Positions 16,101 to 24,709 of a stretch of 64,000 nt of DNA are shown here, in pieces. The position numbers and the translations under genes were made by a program. This DNA comes from Acrocarpospora catenulata. Lineage in GTDB: Bacteria > Actinomycetota > Actinomycetes > Streptosporangiales > Streptosporangiaceae. The stretch is from contig NZ_JAHCST010000010.1 of NCBI RefSeq assembly GCF_018476525.1, positions 124,001 through 188,000 of the forward strand, in the 5' to 3' direction. The first letter of the stretch is position 1. Each line of letters opens with the position of its first letter. The notes under the pieces were generated by a model. It was not told where the DNA came from and did not search any database. It worked only from the letters and a program-made list of their open reading frames with translations.

Positions 16101-18263
16101 TCAGCGTCTGGCCGGGGCTCTGTGCTGGGCTGGTCGGGTGATGACCGTTGTGCCGGTCTCGTCCTCCAGTGTTGGGGTGTAGCCGGCGTTGCGGAGGGCG
16201 GTCAGGGTTTCCTGATCGTCCGCTGAGCTGATCAGGACGGTCGGGGCGATCTTGCGGAGGCCGAGTTTGGCCAGGGCTCGGGTGCGGGCCAGTTCGTCGA
16301 TGAGGGTTTCGTCGTCGGAGCGGATGCAGCAGCCGGAGCGGACCACGCGCATCCGGCCGTGGGTGCGGCCCATGTCCTTGATCAGGTATTCGAGAGGCTG
16401 TGGGAGGGGGGCTTCGGCGACGGCGGTGAGTTGGGTGAGCAGCTTGTCGGCCTCGTGACCGGTGTCGAGGGCGCGGCGTACGGTCGCGGGAGTGAAGCGC
16501 CAGACCACCGCGTGGCCCTCCGACTCCCGGTCGGCGGTCGTGTCGAGCAGGGCGGCGAGTGACGCGATGGGGATCCCCCGGACGACCGCGGTCAGGTCGG
16601 CCTGGAAGAAGGCCGACGACTGAGGCGGCGGCAGCATCGCGGTCAGCGCGGAGGCCAGCGCGGGCTCCGGCGACGACCACGCCTCGCCCGTGCGGAGCAG
16701 ATCGAGGACGGCGCGGCCGACCTGGGTGAGCCCGCCGTCGGCGACGACTCCGAGCAGTTCGGCCTCCCGGAGGATGGCGGTGATCTGTTCGGGCGTGTCG
16801 GTGACCCCGTGCGGGCAGTGCCAGTTCGCCCTGGCGATCAGGTAGGGCAGCGCGGTGACGCCCTTGCCCGGCGGCAGCGCGTCCAGCGCCTCAAGCAGCG
16901 CGTACCGGGTGCCGACCGCGTACGGGTCGTCCGGCTCGGTGAGGGCGACGGGCGTCTCCCCGGTGAAAGGCCAGTACGTATAGGTCGCCGGGATCGTGGC
17001 CCAGGTGGCGATGACCGGGGTCAGCCGTTCGGCCGGTGGCCGTTTCAGCCACCTGTCGTACGCCTTGGTGGGAAGCAGGTTGGCCACGGGGTCCGGCAGC
17101 CGGCCACGGTACCCCTTGGGGCGTTCGACCGGTTCCGCGTGCGGGCGGAGCAACTGGGCCTGGGTGGCGAGGTCGAGCCAGAATCTGGCGACCTCCTCGG
17201 CCACGCTCGCGGCCTTCGCGACGCGTTTGGTGTCCCGTACCGAGAGGCCGCCGGTCTTGCGCAGGGCGGGAGGCTGCTGCGCGCAGGCGGCGAGGAGCCG
17301 TTCGATCTGGGAGGCCGCGCCGGTGACCGCGGCCTGGGCGGAGCCGTCGGCCCGAGTGGTGGCGATCAGATCGTCGGGCGGCTGTGGCGGGCGGGGGTGG
17401 AAGGGGACCCGTAGTTCGCCGAGGACGGCCGTGGCGACCTCGATCGGCACCTCGGCCAGGTCCTCCGCCCCCGCAGGTAGCAGCAGGCCCCGGGCGGTCA
17501 GCCAGTCGGTGTCGGGATCGCCGGAGCCGCTGTCCCGGAAGCGGACCTTGGGGTTCGGGGGATAGCCGAGGGAGCCTTCGTAGGCGTGGGTGAGGACCTG
17601 CGAACCGTGCTTGATGATGCCGTCCAGATGGTCCCTGACCGACGCGGGCGCGTCGTCCAGCAGAGCACGCACCCGGTCGGCGTCGGTCAGCAGGGCGACC
17701 ACTCCGCGTTGGGCGTCGTCGCGGGTTCTCGCCTTCGGCAGGCCCAGCGTGTCGGCCAGCCGGTGGACCTCCGGGGCGTTGAAGAAGGCGGTGAGGAGTT
17801 CGGCGGCCGGGCGGCCCAGGCCCACCGTGTCGGCGAGGCTCACATGGACGCCGACCGGAACCGTCACGTGCGCGCCATGCGGCGGGAGCACCAGCGTCAG
17901 TTCGGCCAGGTCGTCCAGGACCGCCTCGGCGTCGGCCCGTAGTCCCTGGTCCGCTCCGGCGAGTAAGTCGATCACTTCGGCGCGAGGCACGGAACGGGTG
18001 GCCGGGTCCACGCCGTGCCAGTAGCCGCTCAGCCGACCGTGCCGGCGTGCCGCCACCCAGGCCGTGGCCGCCAGGGCCTGGGTCTGGGGAAGTGTGCAGA
18101 ACCCGATGAGCGCGAGCGTCACCTCATGGCGAAGCAGCAGCCGCGCGAGGTCCGCCGGTGAAATGCCGTTCCTGCTGGTGAATCCGGCCCGCGCCAGAAT
18201 CTGGCGAAGCTCCTCCGGACTCTTGGTTTTCAGCCAGGACACGAGATGCCGCTCCGTGCTCAT
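16101..18263 (-). CDS. Helicase-associated (XPB/Ssl2-like, Helicase_C_3) domain protein
   Basis: A 720-residue protein without Walker motifs. It begins STERHLVSWLKTKSPEELRQ, and its last 150 residues (from AVVWRFTPATVRRALDTGHE) match the domain annotated as helicase conserved C-terminal/XPB-Ssl2-like. In many actinobacteria this gene stands near a DNA repair helicase of XPB type. No helicase gene is in this window. A role with a separately encoded helicase is inferred from the family; no catalytic residues are visible. Confidence 0.85.
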   Translation of the reverse strand: MSTERHLVSWLKTKSPEELRQILARAGFTSRNGISPADLARLLLRHEVTLALIGFCTLPQTQALAATAWVAARRHGRLSGYWHGVDPATRSVPRAEVIDLLAGADQGLRADAEAVLDDLAELTLVLPPHGAHVTVPVGVHVSLADTVGLGRPAAELLTAFFNAPEVHRLADTLGLPKARTRDDAQRGVVALLTDADRVRALLDDAPASVRDHLDGIIKHGSQVLTHAYEGSLGYPPNPKVRFRDSGSGDPDTDWLTARGLLLPAGAEDLAEVPIEVATAVLGELRVPFHPRPPQPPDDLIATTRADGSAQAAVTGAASQIERLLAACAQQPPALRKTGGLSVRDTKRVAKAASVAEEVARFWLDLATQAQLLRPHAEPVERPKGYRGRLPDPVANLLPTKAYDRWLKRPPAERLTPVIATWATIPATYTYWPFTGETPVALTEPDDPYAVGTRYALLEALDALPPGKGVTALPYLIARANWHCPHGVTDTPEQITAILREAELLGVVADGGLTQVGRAVLDLLRTGEAWSSPEPALASALTAMLPPPQSSAFFQADLTAVVRGIPIASLAALLDTTADRESEGHAVVWRFTPATVRRALDTGHEADKLLTQLTAVAEAPLPQPLEYLIKDMGRTHGRMRVVRSGCCIRSDDETLIDELARTRALAKLGLRKIAPTVLISSADDQETLTALRNAGYTPTLEDETGTTVITRPAQHRAPARR

Positions 18264-18303
18264 CCCCGGAGTTTAGATGCGATGAAGGGCACGTGTACCG
18301 ACA

Positions 18304-18963
18304 TCACCCGGAGCTGGGGCCCATCAGGTCGACAGTGACCTGAGGGGGCTGTCGCAGGGAGTTGTGTACGGTGCAGTGTTCGGCGACGGCGCGCAACGCG
18401 GCGCGGCGGGACTCGGGAAGCTCTTCGGGGACGGTGACCCGCAGGCGTACCGCGCTGACGCGGGCGGGTCTGTCGGCCGCCATGTCGAACTCGGCGGTGA
18501 CGCGCAACCCTCGGCGGGGGACGCCGTGCCGATCGAGGAACCGGCCGGCGTAGAAGGCGACGCAGGACGCCAGCGAGGCCACGAACAGTTCCGTCGGCAT
18601 GGTGCCCCGGTCGGTGCCGCCGCTGTCGGCGGGCTGGTCGGTGAGGAGTGCATGCCCGCGCACCTCGACCGTGTACGCGTCGCCTCCCGCGTGGCGTACG
18701 TCGATCGTGTGCCGTGCCTCGGCCCCCGCTTCGGGCGCGGGTCGTGGCGCTTCCTCAAGGGCGGCCGCCTGGGCGAGCAGGCAGGCGGCCAGGGCCCGGG
18801 CAACCTGCGGGCTCAGGCTGATCCATGCCTCATCGTGATCGTAGGAACGTAGACCGACATCGAGCGTCACCCGCCCATGCGTGTGTGGGAGCTCCAGATG
18901 ACCCACGACCAGTTCCCGGCCACATTCTGTTCTTACGATGTCCTGTCCTTCGCGAAGCTTCAT
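18304..18963 (-). CDS. OsmC-family peroxide-resistance protein with extra N-terminal domain
   Basis: A 219-residue protein. The C-terminal 135 residues are OsmC/Ohr-like: TMPTELFVASLASCVAFYAG holds the first catalytic Cys and VAEHCTVHNSL the second. These proteins reduce organic hydroperoxides. The N-terminal 80 residues (from REGQDIVRTECGRELVVGHL to about LLAQAAALE) are not part of OsmC and resemble a small actinobacterial domain of unknown role. Fusions of this kind are unusual. ATG 18963 was chosen because GGAGG lies five bases before it; the GTG one codon earlier is less well spaced. Confidence 0.85.
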   Translation of the reverse strand: MKLREGQDIVRTECGRELVVGHLELPHTHGRVTLDVGLRSYDHDEAWISLSPQVARALAACLLAQAAALEEAPRPAPEAGAEARHTIDVRHAGGDAYTVEVRGHALLTDQPADSGGTDRGTMPTELFVASLASCVAFYAGRFLDRHGVPRRGLRVTAEFDMAADRPARVSAVRLRVTVPEELPESRRAALRAVAEHCTVHNSLRQPPQVTVDLMGPSSG

Positions 18964-19041
18964 CACTGCCTCCTGATCCCGGTGTAGTCCCGTTGCGGCG
19001 GGCGGAGAAAGGGTCCAAGGACCTCTGGGTCGGGCGCACCG

Positions 19042-19452
19042 TCACGTCGGGTTGAGCCGCAGGTCGCGGCTCCTCCGGCAGGCGATCAGGTACGCGATCG
19101 CGGCCACGGCGACGACCGGGAGCGCCGCGAGCCCCCACCCGGTGTGGAACAGGGCGGGCGGTGCCTGTTGGACCAGCACGAGGCCGCCCATCGCGAAGAC
19201 GAACCAGCCGAAGGCCGTACGAAGGCGGTCCGCGCGGACCCGCCCGGCGAGCCATCCGCCGACCAGGCCGCCGGTCACCGCGGCGGCGGTGACCGGAAGG
19301 GCGATCGACCAGTCGACCTGGACGGTCTGCAGGGCGACGGCGCCTTCGAGGACGACATGGCCGATCGGCAGGTCGGTGTGGACCGGCGCACCCTCAGGTG
19401 TCCCGCGCCCGCAGATCATCGCCGCGGCGGTGGCCAGCATCATCAGCGCCAA
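19042..19452 (-). pseudogene. Truncated TauE/SafE-type membrane exporter (C-terminal half)
   Basis: The reading frame of 136 codons contains the C-terminal repeat of the sulfite/organosulfonate exporter family: VDWSIALPVTAAAVTGGLVG, GWLAGRVRADRLRTAFGWFV and FAMGGLVLVQQ. The family is normally near 250 residues with the same fold repeated. Only about 120 bp separate this frame from the next gene, so the N-terminal half cannot be present. The first 40 residues here do not match the family. Confidence 0.7.
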
Positions 19453-19573
19453 GGGCTAGGACGGTTCGTGGGCGTTGGCGAAGCCGGCGGCGATTTCGGC
19501 GAGGACGGGTTCGTTGTTTCGGGAGGAGGGTGAGGGCGTCCCAGCGTTCCCAGATGGTAGGAACCTTCGGAGG
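19453..19573 (-). other. Short decayed coding remnant
   Basis: On the minus strand this gap reads VPTIWERWDALTLLP in one frame and NNEPVLAEIAAGFANAHEPS followed by a stop in another. Together they look like the 3' end of a lost gene broken by a frameshift. No family is recognised. It borders the truncated TauE gene and supports a deletion here. Confidence 0.3.
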
Positions 19574-21196
19574 TCAACGATCGAGGTGCGCCTCCTGCTT
19601 CGGGCGCGGCACCGCGTTCAGCAGTGCCTGGGTGTACGGATGCCGCGCGTTCTCCAGAATCGCCTCGGCGGGTCCCGCCTCCACGATCCGCCCGCCCCGC
19701 ATGACCGCCACCTCGTCGCAGAACTGCCGGACCACGGCCAGGTTGTGCGAGATGAACACGTACGTGAGCGCGTGCTCCTCCTGGAGCCGGGCCAGCAGCC
19801 GGAGCACCTGGTCCTGCACCGACACGTCCAGCGCGGACACCGGTTCGTCCAGCACCACGATCTCCGGCCCGACCGCCAGCGCCCGGGCGATGGCCACCCG
19901 CTGCCGCTGGCCGCCGGACAGCTCGCCCGGCCTGCGGTCCACCACGTCTGCGGGCAGCGCCACGTCGGCGACCAGGTCGGCGACCCGGGCCCGCCGCTCG
20001 GCCCGGGTGCCGATGCCGAAGGCGTCCAGCGCGGTCGCGATGTTCGCGCCGACCGTCCGGCGCGGGTCCAGCGAGGAGTACGGATCCTGCTGGACCAGCT
20101 GGATCCGCCGCCGCGCCTGGCGGAGCGCCTCGCCGCGCAGCCGCAGCAGGTCCTGCCCGGCCAGCTCGACCGACCCGGAGTCCGGCCGTTCCAGCCGGAG
20201 CAGCATCCGCGCCGTCGTCGACTTGCCGGACCCGGACTCCCCGACGATCCCCAGCGTGGTCCCGCGCGCCACGCTCAGCGACACCCCGTCCACCGCCCGG
20301 CGCCTGCTCCCGCGGCGGCCGAACGTCTTCACCAGGTCCTCGGCTCCGATCACCGGGTCCCCGCCCGCGCGGGCCGGGCGGAGCCGCTCGCCCTCCAGGG
20401 TCTGCGCGACCCTGACCAGTTCGGCGGTGTAGGGATGGCCGGGCGCATCGAAGACCTGCGCCGCCGCGCCGGTCTCCACGATCTCGCCCTGCCGCACGAC
20501 CACCACCCGGTCGGCGCGTTCCGCCGCCAGCGCCAGATCGTGCGTGATGAGCAGCACCGAACTGCCCTCCCGGCCGGCCACCTCGACCAGCAGGTCCATG
20601 ATCGTCCGCTGGGTGGTCACGTCCAGCGCGCTGGTCGGCTCGTCGGCGATGATCAGCCGGGGCCGGGCGGCGATCGCGATGCCGATCAGCACCCGCTGCC
20701 GCTGCCCGCCGGACAGCTGGTGCGGGTACTGGCGAGCCCGCCCCTGCGGATCGTCGATGCCGACGCTCGCCAGCACCTCCACCGCGCGCCGCCGCGCGGT
20801 CCGCCGGTCGGCCAGCCCGTGCACGGTGAGCACCTCGGCGATCTGGTCGCCGATCCGGCGCACCGGGTCCAGCGACACCCCGGGGTCCTGGGGCACCCAG
20901 CCGATGTCCCGGCCGCGCCGCGCGCGCAGCTCCCCGTCGGTGAGGCCGGTCAGCTCGACCGTCTCCCCGTCCGGGGTGAAGGCCACCGACCGGGCGGTCA
21001 TCGCCGCGTTGCCGCTGAGCATCCGGAGCACGGCCCGGGCCAGCGTCGACTTGCCCGACCCCGACTCGCCGACCACCGCGACGATCTCACCGGGCCGCAC
21101 GTCCAGATCGACGCCGCGCAGCGCCGCCACCGTGCCGCCGCCGGCCAACCGGTACTCGACCGCCAGGCCGCGTACGGCCAGCAGGGTTCCGCTCAC
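19574..21196 (-). CDS. Peptide/opine-type ABC importer ATPase, two fused ABC domains (DppD-DppF type)
   Basis: A 540-residue protein with two complete ABC domains. The first has GESGSGKST near 38, signature LSGGQRQRVLIGIA and Walker B LIIADEPTSALD. The second has a repeated GESGSGKST, signature LSGGQRQRVAIARA and IVVLDEPVSALD. Fused DppDF ATPases drive solute import from a lipoprotein receptor. The GTG overlaps the stop of the upstream permease (GTGA), so the long in-frame extension upstream is not used. Last gene of the minus-strand operon 25933-19574. Confidence 0.93.
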   Translation of the reverse strand: MSGTLLAVRGLAVEYRLAGGGTVAALRGVDLDVRPGEIVAVVGESGSGKSTLARAVLRMLSGNAAMTARSVAFTPDGETVELTGLTDGELRARRGRDIGWVPQDPGVSLDPVRRIGDQIAEVLTVHGLADRRTARRRAVEVLASVGIDDPQGRARQYPHQLSGGQRQRVLIGIAIAARPRLIIADEPTSALDVTTQRTIMDLLVEVAGREGSSVLLITHDLALAAERADRVVVVRQGEIVETGAAAQVFDAPGHPYTAELVRVAQTLEGERLRPARAGGDPVIGAEDLVKTFGRRGSRRRAVDGVSLSVARGTTLGIVGESGSGKSTTARMLLRLERPDSGSVELAGQDLLRLRGEALRQARRRIQLVQQDPYSSLDPRRTVGANIATALDAFGIGTRAERRARVADLVADVALPADVVDRRPGELSGGQRQRVAIARALAVGPEIVVLDEPVSALDVSVQDQVLRLLARLQEEHALTYVFISHNLAVVRQFCDEVAVMRGGRIVEAGPAEAILENARHPYTQALLNAVPRPKQEAHLDR

Positions 21197-22047
21197 CCGT
21201 GCACCTCGCTCCGATCCTTGAAGGTCCGGCTGATCACATTGGCCGCGGTCACGGCCAGCGCGATGACCAGCCCGGGAATGGTGGTGAGCCACCAGGCACT
21301 GGCCAGGAAGGTCCGCCCGTCGGCGACCAGCAGCCCCCACTCGGGATTGGGCGGCACCGCCCCGAACCCGAGGAAGGAGAGCGCCGAGACGGCCAGGATC
21401 GCCGTGCCGAACTCCAGCGCGGCCAGCACCAGGACCGAGCCGATCGCGTGTGGCAGCACGGTGCGCAGCGCGATGGTCCGCCGCCGGACCCCGCAGGCCA
21501 GGGCGGCCTCGACGAACGCCGAGGTGCGCACCCGGAGCACCTCCGCCCGCATCACCCGGGCGAACCCGGCGATGGCCGCCACCCCGACGGCCAGCGCCAC
21601 CTTCACCACGCCGAACCCGAGCGCGGTCACGATGGTCAGCGAGATGAGCAGCGCGGGGATCGCCAGCAGCACGTCCACCACGCGCATCAGCACCGCGTCC
21701 AGCCAGCCGCCGACGAAGCCGGAGACCAGCCCGATCAGGGTTCCGGCCGTCATGCCGACGAGTACGGCGACCACGGTGGCCCGGATCGAGGCCCCCGCCC
21801 CGTACACCACCCGGGCGTAGAGGTCCCGGCCGAGTTGGTCGGTGCCGAACGGGTGGGCGGCGCCGGGCGCCTGCAGCCGCTGGGCCGGGGCGCTGGCGAT
21901 CGGGTCGTGTCCGGTGAACAGGGCGGGGAAGAGCGCCCAGCTCAGGAAGAGGGCGATCAGGGCGACCGAGATCCAGAACCCGGCGCCGAGCGTGCCCCGG
22001 CGGGTCCTGGGCACGGCCGCTACGGCGGGAAGCGTGTCGGTTGTCAC
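21193..22047 (-). CDS. ABC importer permease, DppC type
   Basis: A 284-residue membrane protein. It has the N-terminal OppC-like segment with HPFGTDQLGRDLYARVVYGA, six hydrophobic stretches and the EAA loop around EAALACGVRRRTIALRTVLP (motif EAAxxxG). It forms the channel with the permease encoded upstream. The start is 11 bp after that gene's stop, and its own stop overlaps the ATPase start by four bases. Confidence 0.93.
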   Translation of the reverse strand: MTTDTLPAVAAVPRTRRGTLGAGFWISVALIALFLSWALFPALFTGHDPIASAPAQRLQAPGAAHPFGTDQLGRDLYARVVYGAGASIRATVVAVLVGMTAGTLIGLVSGFVGGWLDAVLMRVVDVLLAIPALLISLTIVTALGFGVVKVALAVGVAAIAGFARVMRAEVLRVRTSAFVEAALACGVRRRTIALRTVLPHAIGSVLVLAALEFGTAILAVSALSFLGFGAVPPNPEWGLLVADGRTFLASAWWLTTIPGLVIALAVTAANVISRTFKDRSEVHG

Positions 22048-22057
22048 AGGGGGCCCT

Positions 22058-23017
22058 TCAGCTCGCGGCCGTCGCGCGGTGGCTGATCCGCGGGTCGACG
22101 AGGGGATAGAGCAGGTCGACGACGAGGTTGACCAGGACGAAGACGGCCGCGCTCACCACCACCACGCCCTGCACGAGCGGGATGTCCTGCTCGCTGACCG
22201 CCGCCTCGGTGAGCCGCCCCAGGCCGGAGCGGCCGAACACGGTCTCGATCACGATGGCCCCGGCCAGCATGGCCGCGATGTTCATGCCGACCAGGGTGAG
22301 CGCAGGGAGCACGGCCACCCGGAGCGCGTGGCCGAGCAGGATGCGCCGCTCGCTCAGCCCTTTGGCGCGCAGCACCTCCACGAAGGCCTGGCGGAGCGCG
22401 CCGCTCAGGTTGTTGTACAGCACCTGGGCCACCACGGCGCCGGTCGGCACCGCGAGCGTGACGGCGGGCAGGACCAGGGTGGCGAAGCCGCCGTTGCCGA
22501 GCGCGGGGAACAGGTGCAGCCGGAAGGAGAAGAGCTGGATGAGGACCATGCCCACCCAGAAGGACGGCAGGGACACCGCCACCGACGGCAGGTTGGTCAG
22601 CACCCGCCGCAGCGTCCGCGAGCGGGTCGCGCTCGCGGCCACCGCCAGGCCGACCCCGCCCGCCACCGCGATGACGGCGGTCACCGCGGTGAGCAGGACG
22701 GTTTGCGGCAGGGCTTGGAGGATGTGCCCGATGACCGCGCCACCGAGGGTGATCGAGTCGCCGAAGTCCCCGTGCAGGGCACGCCACAGCGCCGTGGCGT
22801 ACTGGACGAGGACCGGCTGGTCGAGGCCGAACTCGGCGCGCAGCCGGGACTCGGCCTCCTCGCTCACCCCGGTGCTGTCGCCACCCTGGCTCAGCATGAT
22901 CGAGACCGGGTCGGATGGCAGCAGGTAGAGGATGACGAAGGTGACCGTGAAGGCGGCCCAGATCACCACGGCGCCCTGGGCCAGCCGTCCGGCGACGTAC
23001 CGTGCGGGGGCTCCCAT
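22058..23017 (-). CDS. ABC importer permease, DppB type
   Basis: A 319-residue membrane protein. VAGRLAQGAVVIWAAFTVTF and LYLLPSDPVS at the N-terminus and the EAA loop VEVLRAKGLSERRILLGHAL are characteristic of DppB/OppB. It pairs with the DppC-type subunit. It starts six bases after the binding-protein gene. Confidence 0.93.
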   Translation of the reverse strand: MGAPARYVAGRLAQGAVVIWAAFTVTFVILYLLPSDPVSIMLSQGGDSTGVSEEAESRLRAEFGLDQPVLVQYATALWRALHGDFGDSITLGGAVIGHILQALPQTVLLTAVTAVIAVAGGVGLAVAASATRSRTLRRVLTNLPSVAVSLPSFWVGMVLIQLFSFRLHLFPALGNGGFATLVLPAVTLAVPTGAVVAQVLYNNLSGALRQAFVEVLRAKGLSERRILLGHALRVAVLPALTLVGMNIAAMLAGAIVIETVFGRSGLGRLTEAAVSEQDIPLVQGVVVVSAAVFVLVNLVVDLLYPLVDPRISHRATAAS

Positions 23018-23023
23018 CCTCGG

Positions 23024-24670
23024 CTACCGGTCGAGCCAGGTGTCGTAGAGGACGGGGAGCGCGTAAGCGTCCAGCCGGAAGCCCTGCAAGCCGGAGGAGG
23101 CGCCGACGACCTTGGAGAGCTCCTTGATCGGGATCCAGTAGCCGTCGCTGACCAGCAGCCGCTGCAGGTCGGCGGCGGAGCTCGCGCGCTCCTGCTCGGT
23201 GGTGGCGGCGGCCAGCTTGTCCGCCGCGGCCTCCAGTTCCGGCTGCTCGGCCCCGCCGAGCGCGGGGTTGCTGTTGCGGAACAGGCCGACCAGGAAGGAC
23301 GGGTCCTTGCTCGGGCCGCTGCCGGACAGGAAGTCGTACTGGGCGTCGGTGCCGCGCTCCTTGATAGCCAGGATGGCCTCGGTGAACTCGGCGGCGGTGG
23401 CGGGGACCAGGGTGACCCCGATGCCGACCCGCTTGAGCTGGTCCTGGAGGAGTTCGAGGTCCGACTTGGTGGCGACCAGGGAGTTCAGGGTGTAGATGAG
23501 CTTCAGGTCCAGCCGGACGCCGTCCTTTTCTCTGATGCCGTCGGCGCCGGCCTTCCACCCGGCGTCCTCCAGGATCTTCTTGGCGCCCTCGGGGTCGTAC
23601 GCGAGATCGGCCGACAGGTCCGTCCAGAGCGGGGTGGTGGCCCCGATGGCGCTGGTCACCGGCTGGGAGCTCGCCTCGGACTGCAGCGTGGTGCGCACCT
23701 CGGCGCGGTCGATGGACTTGGTGACCGCCTGCCGGATCGCCTTGTCGCCGCCGAACACGCTGTAGGGGTTCTGCCGCAGGCCGCCGACCAGGCCGGGGGT
23801 GCCCGCGAAGGCGATGGAGCCGCCCGCGGAGGTGACCGTCGCCTCGTCGTCCTTGGCCACGTCGTCGACCAGTTCGGCCTGCTGACTGGCGAGCAGCCCG
23901 GCGCGCACGCCCGACTCCGGCACCACCTTGAAGGTCACCGAGTCGAGGTAGGCGCGGCCCTGGTGGGCGCTGGTGCTCTCCGGCGCCCAGTTGTAGTCCT
24001 TGCGGGCGAGCAGTTCGATCGACTCGTTCCGCTTGATCGTGCCGAGCACGAACGGGCCGGTGCCGACGAGCTTGCCCGCCGCGCGCTCCTCCGGTGTCGC
24101 CTTCAGTGTGGCGGAGGAGAGCAGGCCCAGGTAGGGGTCGCTGAGGTTGCGCAGGAAGCCGAGTTCCGGGGAGTTGAACTCGACCTCCACGGTGTTCGCG
24201 TCGATGACGGTGGAGCCCTTGTAGCTGGCGAGCGCGCTGCGCACCAGGGTGTCGGTCTTGGCGGCGGCGTTGAGCTGGACCAGGGTGTCGAGATTGTCCT
24301 TGACATTCTGGGCGTCGAACTTCGTGCCGTCGCTGAAGGTCACGTCGTCGCGCAGGGTGAAGGTGAACTTCTTGGCGTCCGGGCTGACCGTCCAGCTCTT
24401 GGCCAGCCGCGGCTTGATCTCGTTGGTCTTCGGGACGCTCTCGGTGAGCGTGTCGACGATCTGCACGCCCGCCAGGGTGCCTCGGCCGCCCTGCAGCGAG
24501 ATGTCGATCGAGACGGGGTAACCGGCGATGGCGTAGGTCACGGCGCCGCCGGTCCGCGGCGTGCCGCCGCCGGTGCCGGTCGGCGCGGACTCACCGCACC
24601 CGGTGAGCGCCGTGGCCGCGGTGAGGATGGCCAGGCTCGCGAGTGCGAGGCGTCGGGGGAGGGATGGCAC
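23024..24670 (-). CDS. Solute-binding lipoprotein of the DppA/OppA family (SBP_bac_5)
   Basis: A 548-residue extracytoplasmic receptor. A lipoprotein signal (LAILTAATALTGC, lipobox LTGC) precedes a Gly/Thr-rich tether. The body shows family 5 marks: VQIVDTLTESVPKTNEIKPR, LAKSWTVSPDAKKFTFTLRD and DVTFSDGTKFDAQNVKDNLD. The ligand may be a peptide, opine, nickel chelate or another small organic molecule. Co-transcription with an acyl-CoA-dehydrogenase-like flavoenzyme suggests a substrate that is oxidised after entry. Confidence 0.92.
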   Translation of the reverse strand: MPSLPRRLALASLAILTAATALTGCGESAPTGTGGGTPRTGGAVTYAIAGYPVSIDISLQGGRGTLAGVQIVDTLTESVPKTNEIKPRLAKSWTVSPDAKKFTFTLRDDVTFSDGTKFDAQNVKDNLDTLVQLNAAAKTDTLVRSALASYKGSTVIDANTVEVEFNSPELGFLRNLSDPYLGLLSSATLKATPEERAAGKLVGTGPFVLGTIKRNESIELLARKDYNWAPESTSAHQGRAYLDSVTFKVVPESGVRAGLLASQQAELVDDVAKDDEATVTSAGGSIAFAGTPGLVGGLRQNPYSVFGGDKAIRQAVTKSIDRAEVRTTLQSEASSQPVTSAIGATTPLWTDLSADLAYDPEGAKKILEDAGWKAGADGIREKDGVRLDLKLIYTLNSLVATKSDLELLQDQLKRVGIGVTLVPATAAEFTEAILAIKERGTDAQYDFLSGSGPSKDPSFLVGLFRNSNPALGGAEQPELEAAADKLAAATTEQERASSAADLQRLLVSDGYWIPIKELSKVVGASSGLQGFRLDAYALPVLYDTWLDR

Positions 24671-24709
24671 GCTGGTCCTGCTTTCCTGGGTAGAGCGTGG
24701 TGCGGTGAT

